64,000 nucleotides of DNA from the NCBI GenBank assembly GCA_046295975.1, contig JBKBMG010000027.1, positions 6,519 through 70,518 of the forward strand, given 5' to 3'. The position numbers and the translations under genes are program-made. Position 1 is the stretch's first letter; each line of letters begins with the position of its first letter. Origin of the DNA: UBA2357 sp046295975. GTDB taxonomy: Bacteria > Pseudomonadota > Gammaproteobacteria > Burkholderiales > Rhodocyclaceae. Shown here in pieces: positions 25,147 to 32,963 of the stretch. The notes beneath the pieces are model-generated. The model did not search any database. It was not told the origin of the DNA and saw nothing but the letters and a program-made list of their open reading frames with translations.

Positions 25147-28100
25147 ATGAAGCGCATGCTTTTCAATGCGACGCAGGCCGAGGAACTCCGCGTCGCGATC
25201 GTCGATGGTCAGAAACTGATCGACCTCGACATCGAATCGGCCGCCAAAGAGGAACGCAAGAGCAACATCTACAAGGCGGTCATCACTCGCATCGAACCGA
25301 GTCTGGAGGCGGCTTTTGTCGACTACGGCTCGGAGCGCCATGGCTTTCTCCCTTTCAAGGAAATCGCACGCTCCAATTTCGCCACCGGTGGTGGTGAAAA
25401 CGGCAAGTCGCGTCCGCAGGATGGGCTGAAGGTCGGCCAGGAACTCATCGTCCAGGTCGAAAAGGACGAACGCGGCAACAAGGGCGCAGCGCTCACCACC
25501 TTTATTTCGCTGGCCGGACGCTACCTCGTTCTGATGCCCAACAACCCGCGTGGCGGTGGCGTTTCGCGCCGCGTCGAAGGCGACGACCGCACCGAGTTGC
25601 GCGAGGCGATGGACCAACTCGAAGTGCCCAACGGCATGAGCTTGATCGCCCGCACCGCGGCGATCGGCCGCAACGCCGAAGAACTGCAGTGGGACCTGAA
25701 CTACCTCATTCAGCTGTGGCAGGCGATCGAAGGCGCGGCCCAGCAGCAGACCGGTGCCTTCCTGATCTATCAGGAAGGCAGTCTGGTGATCCGCGCGATC
25801 CGCGACTACTTCCAGCCCGACATCGGCGAGATCCTGATCGACACCGACGACGTCTTCGAGCAGGCGCGCCAGTTCATGGCCCACGTAATGCCGGGCAACG
25901 TGAACAAGGTGAAGCGCTACAGTGACGACGTACCGCTGTTCTCACGCTTCCAGATCGAGCACCAGATCGAGTCCGCCTATTCCCGTCAGGTGAACCTGCC
26001 TAGCGGCGGCGCGGTGGTGATCGACCACACCGAGGCACTGGTCTCGGTCGACGTCAACTCGGGCCGCGCAACCAAGGGCGCGGACATCGAGGAAACAGCG
26101 CTGCGTACCAACCTTGAGGCCGCGGACGAAATCGCCCGCCAGTTGCGCCTGCGCGACCTCGGCGGACTGATCGTGATCGATTTCATCGACATGGAGTCGC
26201 AGAAGAATCAGCGCGAAGTGGAGAACCGCCTGCGCGACGCACTCAGGCACGACCGTGCGCGCGTGCAGACCGCCAAGATCAGCCGCTTCGGCCTGCTGGA
26301 ACTGTCCCGCCAGCGCCTGCGTCCGGCGCTTGCCGAGACCAGCTACATCCCGTGCCCGCGCTGCAATGGCACCGGCCATATCCGCAGCACCGAATCGTCC
26401 GCGCTGCACATCCTCCGCATTCTCGAAGAAGAAGCGATGAAGGAGAACACCGGCGGCGTGCACGTGCAGGTACCGGTCGACGTCGCAACCTTCCTGCTCA
26501 ACGAGAAGCGCTCGGACATCGCGCGCATCGAGTTGCGGCACAAGATCCAATTGATCATCGTCCCCAACAGGCATCTCGAAACGCCGCATCACGAGATCGT
26601 GCGCCTGCGTCACGACCAGCTCAACCAGGAGGACATCGCCCTGGCGAGCTATCAGATGGTTGGCGCGCCGGCGCAGGAAAACCTGCGCCTTCCGGGTGAA
26701 CGCGGCGATGGCAAACCGCCGCGCGCCGAGGCGGTGGTCAAGGGCATTTCGCCCGAACGCCCGGCCCCTGTCGCCGAGGCCGCACCCGTCGCCGAACCGG
26801 CCGTCGCAGCCAAACCGGGACTTTTCAAGAAGCTGTTCGGCTGGCTGTCCGGTTCGGGCAGCACCACAACCGAGCCAACGCCCCCCGTCGCCACCGAGAC
26901 CAAGCCTCGCGAGGCACGTACCCAGCGCGACCGCCAAGAGCGTGGGGAGCGCAAGGGAGGCAACCGCAACCGACGCGACGGCAACCGCCCCGAGCGTGAG
27001 GAAGAAGGCGCCCTCGCCCGCCCGGCACCGTCCGGCGCCAAGGACAAGGGGCGCGCCGAAAGCAGGGAGCGCGACACGGCACAGGCCGAACAACGCCAGG
27101 AACGTGGTGAGGCGGGCCAGGGCCGCAATCGGCGCGGACGCGGACAACGCAACGGCCAGCCGGCCGAAGCAGCCGTCGAAGCGGTCGAAGCAGGTGTGAT
27201 CGCCGCCACGGCAGCCGAAACGACGTCGGCCAGCGAGGCCGCCGCCGCACCAGCCGATGCTGCTGCGGGCACCGACACCGGCGCACCGGGCAAACGCCGT
27301 CGCCGCAGCCGTGGCCGCCGTGGCAATCGTCCGGACGACGTCCAGGGCGAGCAGACCGAGCGCGACGACGACGCCGACTCCGACGTTGTAGACAGCGACA
27401 CTGCCGAATCCTCCGAGGCCGCGGTCACCGCCGCGGCGGGCGACGTGACGCAGGCCGATGCGCCCCCGGCACCGATTGTGGCCGGACCGGTGGAGACGGT
27501 GGATGTCCGACGCAACGATGCGCCGCTCCCCGCTGCAGCGCCGCTCGCCCCTGCGGCACCGCTTCCGGCTGCCGCCCCCCTGCCCGCTGCCGCGCCGCTG
27601 TCGTCGGCAGCCTCGCTGAGCGGATCGGAAGCAGCACGCACGACCTCGGTACGCGCCAGCTCGGCACATACCCAGGCCAGCCTGCCGCTCGACGAACCGG
27701 CCCCCGTCACGATTGCAGATGTGGTCGATGCCACGCCGCCGCAACAGGATGAGGAGCAGGTCGCGATCGAGACGACGGTCAACGAGGCGGCCCCGGCGAT
27801 TGAAGCCGACGCCCACCCTGCCGCTACCGAAACCATTTTCGCGCCGCTGGCGGAGCCGATCGCAGCCACCGAGCCTTCTGGTTCGGCGATGATGACGCCC
27901 ACCCCGGCAGACGCTGCGGCTGAAGAAGCCCGTCCCGCGGTTTCTCCCGCTGCCGATACTTCGGAGTCGTCCGCCGTCCCGACGGCAGACGAAGCGGGCA
28001 CGCAAGGCACCGCAAGCGTTTCAGAGGCAGCAGCCAGCGCTGCAGCCGATGAGGTTGCCGCCGTGCAAACGCCGAAGCCGGCATCGGCCAACGAAGCCGC

Positions 28101-28305
28101 ACGCCCGATCGACCTGGCCGGCGCGCTCGAGGAATGTGGGCTGGTGCTGATCGAGACCGACAACCGCAAAGCCGCGGTCACCGCGCCAGTGGTTGAGGAG
28201 CCGCAACGACTGGGCCGCAAGCCCAAACCGGCGGCGGTTGTCCCGAACGAGCCGCTGCAACAGGTCGAAACCGCTAAAACGACCGCGGGTCAGCAGGGCC
28301 AGTAA
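25147..28305 (+). CDS. rne: Ribonuclease E
   Basis: Essential endoribonuclease of mRNA decay and rRNA/tRNA processing, and scaffold of the degradosome. The 1052-residue product has the N-terminal catalytic half: S1 domain (about 39-120), DNase-I-like region with the catalytic Asp in VDVNSGRATKG and IDFIDM, and the zinc-link CPRCNGTG with Cys403 and Cys406. From about residue 520 it becomes a long low-complexity arm with a KLFGWLSG amphipathic segment (membrane anchor type), Arg/Glu-rich blocks that bind RNA, and Ala/Pro-rich repeats. The start is preceded by GGGAGAA. Confidence 0.97.
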   Translation: MKRMLFNATQAEELRVAIVDGQKLIDLDIESAAKEERKSNIYKAVITRIEPSLEAAFVDYGSERHGFLPFKEIARSNFATGGGENGKSRPQDGLKVGQELIVQVEKDERGNKGAALTTFISLAGRYLVLMPNNPRGGGVSRRVEGDDRTELREAMDQLEVPNGMSLIARTAAIGRNAEELQWDLNYLIQLWQAIEGAAQQQTGAFLIYQEGSLVIRAIRDYFQPDIGEILIDTDDVFEQARQFMAHVMPGNVNKVKRYSDDVPLFSRFQIEHQIESAYSRQVNLPSGGAVVIDHTEALVSVDVNSGRATKGADIEETALRTNLEAADEIARQLRLRDLGGLIVIDFIDMESQKNQREVENRLRDALRHDRARVQTAKISRFGLLELSRQRLRPALAETSYIPCPRCNGTGHIRSTESSALHILRILEEEAMKENTGGVHVQVPVDVATFLLNEKRSDIARIELRHKIQLIIVPNRHLETPHHEIVRLRHDQLNQEDIALASYQMVGAPAQENLRLPGERGDGKPPRAEAVVKGISPERPAPVAEAAPVAEPAVAAKPGLFKKLFGWLSGSGSTTTEPTPPVATETKPREARTQRDRQERGERKGGNRNRRDGNRPEREEEGALARPAPSGAKDKGRAESRERDTAQAEQRQERGEAGQGRNRRGRGQRNGQPAEAAVEAVEAGVIAATAAETTSASEAAAAPADAAAGTDTGAPGKRRRRSRGRRGNRPDDVQGEQTERDDDADSDVVDSDTAESSEAAVTAAAGDVTQADAPPAPIVAGPVETVDVRRNDAPLPAAAPLAPAAPLPAAAPLPAAAPLSSAASLSGSEAARTTSVRASSAHTQASLPLDEPAPVTIADVVDATPPQQDEEQVAIETTVNEAAPAIEADAHPAATETIFAPLAEPIAATEPSGSAMMTPTPADAAAEEARPAVSPAADTSESSAVPTADEAGTQGTASVSEAAASAAADEVAAVQTPKPASANEAARPIDLAGALEECGLVLIETDNRKAAVTAPVVEEPQRLGRKPKPAAVVPNEPLQQVETAKTTAGQQGQ
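27528..27620 (+). repeat. Coding Ala-Pro-Leu repeat in the RNase E arm
   Basis: The rne frame here encodes tandem variants of the unit PAAAPL/PAAPL (about six copies in a row). The region is compositionally simple and likely disordered; copy number may vary between strains. It is a coding microrepeat and probably only a spacer. Confidence 0.6.
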
Positions 28306-28529
28306 GCGCTTCCGCGCGCGATCCTGCTGCATGCAGGGCACAGGGGGGCGGCNNNNNNNNNNCCCTGTTCGCGGCCCGGGGCGCTTTCCTGGGTTGTGCT
28401 GGCCCGGGGGGGCCGCCCCTGTGGGGGGGGGCCCCCCCCCTGTCTCATTTTCCGAGGCATACCCTTCGACAAGCCTGTGCGGCGCGCAGCCGAAGGGCTC
28501 AGGACGAACGGATCTGATCAGAGCTTCCG
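28306..28529. other. rne-phosphatase intergenic region with a 10-base assembly gap
   Basis: Contains a run of ten N at 28353-28362 and long G and C homopolymers around 28405-28440. The region looks like a scaffold join across difficult GC-rich sequence, so its true length and content are uncertain. The rne terminator is expected here but cannot be seen. No gene is supported. Confidence 0.9.
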
Positions 28530-29000
28530 CTAGCGGGCGCCTGCCAACTCGTCCAGCAAGCCGCTTACGCCGTCCTCGCAATAGTCGAGCACGGCCTCGA
28601 ACCCCCGCGCGCCCCCATAGTAGGGATCGGGCACTTCGTCGAGGGCATGCTCACGCGCATAACGCATGAACAGGCCCAGTCGCGGCCGGTACACTTCGGG
28701 ACACATCCGGGTCATGATCTCAAGGTGACCGGCGTCCATCGCGAGCAACAGGTCGAAGGCCTGGAAATCGCGAAGTTCCAGCCTGCGCGCGCGCAGCCGG
28801 GACAAATCGTAGCCGCGTTTCTCGGCAGCCTTTCGGGTACGCGGATCGGGTGCCTCGCCGACGTGGTGGCCATGCGTCCCGGCCGAGTCCACCGTAATCA
28901 AATCTCCCAGGCCACGCTGCGCAATCATGCTGATCGCCACGCCCTCCGCGGTCGGCGAACGGCAGATGTTCCCGGTACAGACAAACAACACACTTTTCAA
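28530..29000 (-). CDS. Low-molecular-weight protein-tyrosine phosphatase
   Basis: The 156-residue product, begun at the TTG at 29000 (MKSVLFVCTGNICRSP), has the P-loop CTGNICRS (Cys-x5-Arg-Ser) and the general-acid Asp in DEVPDPYYGG. GGAGAAG lies eight bases upstream of this TTG; an in-frame TTG five codons earlier gives a longer N-terminus that covers that ribosome-binding site. Such enzymes dephosphorylate tyrosine kinases of capsule export or small metabolites; no tyrosine kinase is nearby, so the target is unknown. It follows uvrB by 48 bases on the same strand. Confidence 0.88.
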   Translation of the reverse strand: MKSVLFVCTGNICRSPTAEGVAISMIAQRGLGDLITVDSAGTHGHHVGEAPDPRTRKAAEKRGYDLSRLRARRLELRDFQAFDLLLAMDAGHLEIMTRMCPEVYRPRLGLFMRYAREHALDEVPDPYYGGARGFEAVLDYCEDGVSGLLDELAGAR

Positions 29001-29048
29001 GACTTGCTTCTCCAATCATCGTAGAAACCGCCGCTGGACGCGCCAATG

Positions 29049-31106
29049 TCACGGTGTTCCATGCTGGTCGGCGCCGAAGGCGCGCTGCCGCAACCTGAAC
29101 AACTCGTCGCGTGCCGCAGCCGCCTTTTCGAAATCGAGATTGCGGGCGTGCTCCTGCATTTCCTTCTCCAGTTTCTTGATCGCCTTGCCCAGCGCCTTCT
29201 CATCCATCAACTCATAGTCGGTGCCGGGTTCCGCCGCAGCGCGTGCCCTGTCGTCATTCGACGTGGAGTACACGCCGTCGATGATGTCCTTGATCCGCTT
29301 GGTCACGGTTTTGGGCACGATGCCGTTGGCCTCGTTGAAGGCGATCTGCCTGAGCCGCCGCCGCTCGGTCTCGTTCATCGCCGCCTTCATCGAGTCGGTA
29401 ATCACATCGGCATACAAAATGGCCTTGCCATGGATGTGGCGGGCGGCACGGCCTATGGTCTGGATCAGCGAACGCGCCGAGCGCAGAAAGCCTTCCTTGT
29501 CCGCATCGAGGATGGTGACCAGCGACACCTCGGGAATGTCCAGGCCCTCGCGCAGCAGGTTGATGCCAACCAGCACGTCGAATTCGCCCAGGCGCAGATC
29601 GCGGATGATCTCCACCCGCTCGACGGTGTCGATGTCGGAGTGCAGGTAGCGCACCCGCAACCCGTTTTCCATGAGGTAGTCGGTCAGATCCTCGGCCATG
29701 CGCTTGGTCAGGGTGGTGACGAGCACCCGCTCGCCCACCTCGATGCGGCGTTTGGCCTCCGACAAGAGATCGTCGACCTGGGTGGTCGCCGGCCGCACTT
29801 CAACCTCGGGGTCGATCAGGCCGGTGGGCCGCACTACCTGCTCGACCACCTGCCCCTGATGCTCCTCCTCGTAGCGCGACGGAGTCGCGGAGACGAAGAC
29901 CGTCTGCGGCATCAAGCGCTCGAATTCCTCGAAGCGCAGCGGCCGGTTGTCCAGCGCCGACGGCAGGCGGAAGCCGTACTCCACCAGGTTTTCCTTGCGT
30001 GACCGATCACCCTTGTACATGCCGCCAACCTGCGGCACGGTGACGTGCGACTCGTCGACGAACAGCAGCGCGTCGGCTGGCAGGTAGTCGATAAGCGTCG
30101 GTGGCGGCTCACCCGGGCCGCGTCCGGACAGGTGCCGGGAATAGTTTTCGATGCCCTTGCAAAAGCCCATTTCGTTGAGCATCTCGAGGTCGAAGCGGGT
30201 GCGCTGCTCGATGCGTTGCGCCTCCACCAGCTTGTTCTCGCGCTGAAAGTGGGCCACGCGATCGCGCAGTTCCTGCTTGATCGCCTCGATCGCCTGCAAC
30301 ACGGTGGCGCGCGGCGTCACGTAATGGCTGGACGGATAGACGGTGAAACGCACCAGCTTGTTCTTGAGATGTCCGGTCAGCGGGTCGAACAGCGTCAGGT
30401 GCTCGATCTCGTCGTCGAACATGTCCACCCGAATCGCAAGCTCTGCGTTCTCCGCCGGGAAAATGTCGATCACGTCACCGCGGACGCGGAAGGTACCGCG
30501 GCGGAAATCGATGTCGGCGCGGGTGTATTGCATCGCCACCAGGCGCTGGATGAGGTCACGATGCCCCATCCGTTCACCTTCGCGCAGGTGCAGCACCATG
30601 GCATGGTAGTCGACCGGATCGCCGATACCGTAGATGGTCGAGACCGTCCCCACGATGACCACGTCGCGCCGCTCCATCAGACTCTTGGTGGCCGACAGCC
30701 GCATCTGTTCGATATGCTCGTTGATGCTCGAGTCCTTCTCAATGAACAGATCGCGCGACGGAACGTAGGCTTCGGGCTGGTAATAATCGTAGTAGGAAAC
30801 GAAGTACTCCACCGCGTTCTCGGGCAGAAATTCGCGGAACTCGGAATACAACTGCGCGGCAAGCGTCTTGTTGTGCGCCAGCACAAGCGCCGGCCTGCCA
30901 CAGCGGGCAATGACGTTGGCCATGGTGTAGGTCTTGCCGGATCCGGTCACGCCGAGCAGGGTCTGGAACATCAATCCATCGTCGATTCCTTCCACCAGTT
31001 GCGCGATCGCCGTGGGCTGATCGCCCGCGGGGGGGAACGGCTGATGCAGCCGGAAAGGGCTCCCCGGAAAGGTGACCACGGATCCGCTACCCGAAGAACT
31101 CGTCAT
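29049..31106 (-). CDS. uvrB: UvrABC system protein B
   Basis: Damage-verification helicase of nucleotide-excision repair. From the ATG at 31106 the product has 685 residues with Walker A GVTGSGKT (about 45-52), DESHVTVPQ as the Walker B/DE-H box, the beta-hairpin region with YYDYYQPEAYVP, and the C-terminal UVR coiled-coil (LEKEMQEHARNLDFEKAA) that binds UvrC. An earlier in-frame start (31175) adds a non-homologous basic stretch. The divergent aminotransferase starts 165 bases away. No clear SOS box was found in that gap. Confidence 0.97.
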   Translation of the reverse strand: MTSSSGSGSVVTFPGSPFRLHQPFPPAGDQPTAIAQLVEGIDDGLMFQTLLGVTGSGKTYTMANVIARCGRPALVLAHNKTLAAQLYSEFREFLPENAVEYFVSYYDYYQPEAYVPSRDLFIEKDSSINEHIEQMRLSATKSLMERRDVVIVGTVSTIYGIGDPVDYHAMVLHLREGERMGHRDLIQRLVAMQYTRADIDFRRGTFRVRGDVIDIFPAENAELAIRVDMFDDEIEHLTLFDPLTGHLKNKLVRFTVYPSSHYVTPRATVLQAIEAIKQELRDRVAHFQRENKLVEAQRIEQRTRFDLEMLNEMGFCKGIENYSRHLSGRGPGEPPPTLIDYLPADALLFVDESHVTVPQVGGMYKGDRSRKENLVEYGFRLPSALDNRPLRFEEFERLMPQTVFVSATPSRYEEEHQGQVVEQVVRPTGLIDPEVEVRPATTQVDDLLSEAKRRIEVGERVLVTTLTKRMAEDLTDYLMENGLRVRYLHSDIDTVERVEIIRDLRLGEFDVLVGINLLREGLDIPEVSLVTILDADKEGFLRSARSLIQTIGRAARHIHGKAILYADVITDSMKAAMNETERRRLRQIAFNEANGIVPKTVTKRIKDIIDGVYSTSNDDRARAAAEPGTDYELMDEKALGKAIKKLEKEMQEHARNLDFEKAAAARDELFRLRQRAFGADQHGTP

Positions 31107-31271
31107 GCTAGAATTTCCCGTTGTTTTGGCGGTGCAACAAACGGTCTGGCGACCGGCCCGGCGCCGACGAAACATCGATTATTTCGCAAAACCCGGTGCA
31201 AAGCACGCATGCACGGACCACGGGACGCCAACCCGGTTCCCCCTGCCGCCGCACCCCATCCTGGAGCCCAC

Positions 31272-32480
31272 ATGTCCGCCTCGCTGTTCGCCAAGGTCGA
31301 AATGGCCCCCCGCGACCCCATCCTCGGTCTCAACGAAGCCTATGCCGCCGACACCCGTACCGAGAAAGTGAACCTCGGCGTCGGTGTCTATTACGATGAC
31401 AACGGCAAGATCCCGCTGCTCGAGGCGGTCAAGGTGGCCGAGAAGGCACGGCTCGAAGCCGCTCCGGCACGCGGCTATCAGCCCATCGAAGGGCCGGCGG
31501 CCTATAACTCGGCAGTCCAGAACCTGGTGTTCGGCAAGGACTCCGAACTCATCGCCGCAGGCCGTGTCGTCACGGTCGAGGCGCTGGGCGGCACGGGGGC
31601 ACTCAAGGTGGGCGCTGACTTCCTGAAGCGCCTCAACCCCGAGGCCGTGGTGCATATCTCCGATCCGAGCTGGGAAAACCACCGTGCGTTGTTCGAATCG
31701 GCCGGTTTCAAGGTGGAGAACTACCCCTATTACGATGCCACCACGCGCGGCGTGGACTTCGCCGCGATGAAGGCGAAGCTCGAATCGCTTCCGGCGGGGG
31801 CCATCGTCGTGCTGCATGCGTGCTGCCACAACCCCACCGGCGCCGACCTCAGCGAGGCGCAATGGGGCGACGTGGTCGAGGCCTGCCGTGCTCGCGGCCT
31901 GGTGCCCTTCCTCGACATGGCCTACCAGGGTTTTGCCGACGGCATCGAACCGGACGCGCTGGCGGTGCGCCTGTTCTCCGGCAGCGGGCTGAATTTCTTC
32001 GTGTCCAGTTCGTTCTCCAAGTCGTTCTCCCTCTACGGCGAACGCGTCGGTGCGCTGTCCATCGTCACCGACAGCAAGGATGAATCCGCCCGGGTACTGT
32101 CGCAGGTCAAACGCGTGGTCCGCACCAACTACTCCAATCCGCCCATCCATGGCGGCGCGATCGTCGCAGCCGTACTGAATTCGCCCGAACTGCGACAGAT
32201 GTGGGAAAACGAACTGGCCGGCATGCGCGACCGTATCCGCGACATGCGCACCGGCCTGGTCGAGCAACTCAAGGCAGAAGGCGTGGCGCAGGACTTCTCG
32301 TTCGTGATCCAGCAACGGGGGATGTTCTCCTACACCGGCCTGAGCGCCGCTCAGGTGGAAGCCTTGAAGAGTGATTTCGGCATCTACGCGGTGTCGACCG
32401 GCCGTATCTGCCTCGCTGCCCTCAATTCCAAGAACATTGGCTACGTGGCCAAGGCCATTGGCACGGTCATGGCGAAGTGA
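31272..32480 (+). CDS. Aspartate/aromatic amino-acid aminotransferase (class I)
   Basis: PLP enzyme that exchanges amino groups between aspartate or aromatic amino acids and 2-oxoglutarate. From the ATG at 31272 (MSASLFAKVEMAPRDPILGL) the product has 402 residues with the PLP lysine in SSSFSKSFSLYGERVG and the AspC/TyrB landmarks HACCHNPTGAD and the C-terminal GRICLAALN. Sequence alone does not decide between AspC and TyrB. It is followed by a perfect inverted repeat and the tRNA-Asn promoter. Confidence 0.95.
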   Translation: MSASLFAKVEMAPRDPILGLNEAYAADTRTEKVNLGVGVYYDDNGKIPLLEAVKVAEKARLEAAPARGYQPIEGPAAYNSAVQNLVFGKDSELIAAGRVVTVEALGGTGALKVGADFLKRLNPEAVVHISDPSWENHRALFESAGFKVENYPYYDATTRGVDFAAMKAKLESLPAGAIVVLHACCHNPTGADLSEAQWGDVVEACRARGLVPFLDMAYQGFADGIEPDALAVRLFSGSGLNFFVSSSFSKSFSLYGERVGALSIVTDSKDESARVLSQVKRVVRTNYSNPPIHGGAIVAAVLNSPELRQMWENELAGMRDRIRDMRTGLVEQLKAEGVAQDFSFVIQQRGMFSYTGLSAAQVEALKSDFGIYAVSTGRICLAALNSKNIGYVAKAIGTVMAK

Positions 32481-32482
32481 GG

Positions 32483-32510
32483 GTCAAGAATTTCGTCACG
32501 AATTCTTGAC
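32483..32510. repeat. 28-base inverted repeat downstream of the aminotransferase
   Basis: Two perfect 10-base arms, GTCAAGAATT (32483-32492) and AATTCTTGAC (32501-32510), are separated by eight bases. The right arm ends in TTGAC, which is the -35 box of the tRNA-Asn promoter. It could be an operator or a processed 3' end of the aminotransferase mRNA; no T tract follows. Confidence 0.7.
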
Positions 32511-32534
32511 GAAGAGCCGCGCATTGCCTAGAAT
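32506..32534 (+). promoter_or_regulatory. Promoter of the tRNA-Asn genes
   Basis: TTGACG (32506-32511), a 17-base spacer, and TAGAAT (32529-32534), followed by a GC-rich discriminator GCGCGG typical of stringently controlled stable-RNA promoters. Transcription would start about 32541, just before the first tRNA. Confidence 0.85.
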
Positions 32535-32546
32535 GCGCGGCTCTGT

Positions 32547-32622
32547 TCCCCGATAGCTCAGTCGGTAGAGCGACGGACTGTTAATCCGCAGGTCCCTGGT
32601 TCGAGCCCAGGTCGGGGAGCCA
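32547..32622 (+). tRNA. tRNA-Asn(GTT), copy 1
   Basis: 76 bases with encoded CCA. The acceptor arms are TCCCCGA and TCGGGGA; the anticodon GTT is at 32580-32582 in a CTGTTAA loop; the T-stem CCTGG pairs perfectly with CCAGG around TTCGAGC. The fold is complete. Confidence 0.97.
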
Positions 32623-32723
32623 AGTTTCAGGCGACGCCAGCGTTTTCCGGCGTCACCATGCAGTTGGAGCCAGCCGGTTCCAGTGCAAAAGCAGTGATCG
32701 GTCGTGTTTGTTGTACAGGTTTT

Positions 32724-32799
32724 TCCCCGATAGCTCAGTCGGTAGAGCGACGGACTGTTAATCCGCAGGTCCCTGGTTCGAGCCCGGGTCGGGGAGCCA
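32724..32799 (+). tRNA. tRNA-Asn(GTT), copy 2
   Basis: Identical to copy 1 except for one base in the T-stem, where CCGGG replaces CCAGG and makes a T-G wobble. The anticodon GTT is at 32757-32759. It lies 101 bases after copy 1 with no promoter seen between, so both are probably cut from one transcript. Confidence 0.97.
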
Positions 32800-32803
32800 G
32801 TTT

Positions 32804-32834
32804 CGAGAAAGCCACCCTTCGGGTGGCTTTCTCG
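32804..32834 (+). terminator. Terminator after the tRNA-Asn pair
   Basis: A perfect 14-bp stem, CGAGAAAGCCACCC pairing with GGGTGGCTTTCTCG with a TTC loop, is followed by TTTCTG. Strength comes from the long stem more than from the short T tract. Confidence 0.8.
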
Positions 32835-32963
32835 TTTCTGCAAGCTGCTTCGTTCCCCCTACAACGACGTCACGCCCCCCCCCGGGCGGCAACGCCCGCA
32901 CAGCGGGCTTGCAGTGGGCAGGAACGGGCCGGGGCGCCTGGTTCCGCAGCGCCCCGACGCATC

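Noticed and set aside
25942..28005. A 687-residue open frame on the minus strand inside rne
   Set aside because: It is an antisense shadow in GC-rich coding sequence, without domain, start signal or context.
31107..31271. LexA/SOS box upstream of uvrB
   Set aside because: No CTGT-N8-ACAG element or close variant was found in the gap.
30045..31271. An 811-residue protein starting opposite uvrB and running into the aminotransferase
   Set aside because: The first 409 residues are antisense to uvrB; homology begins exactly at the ATG at 31272.
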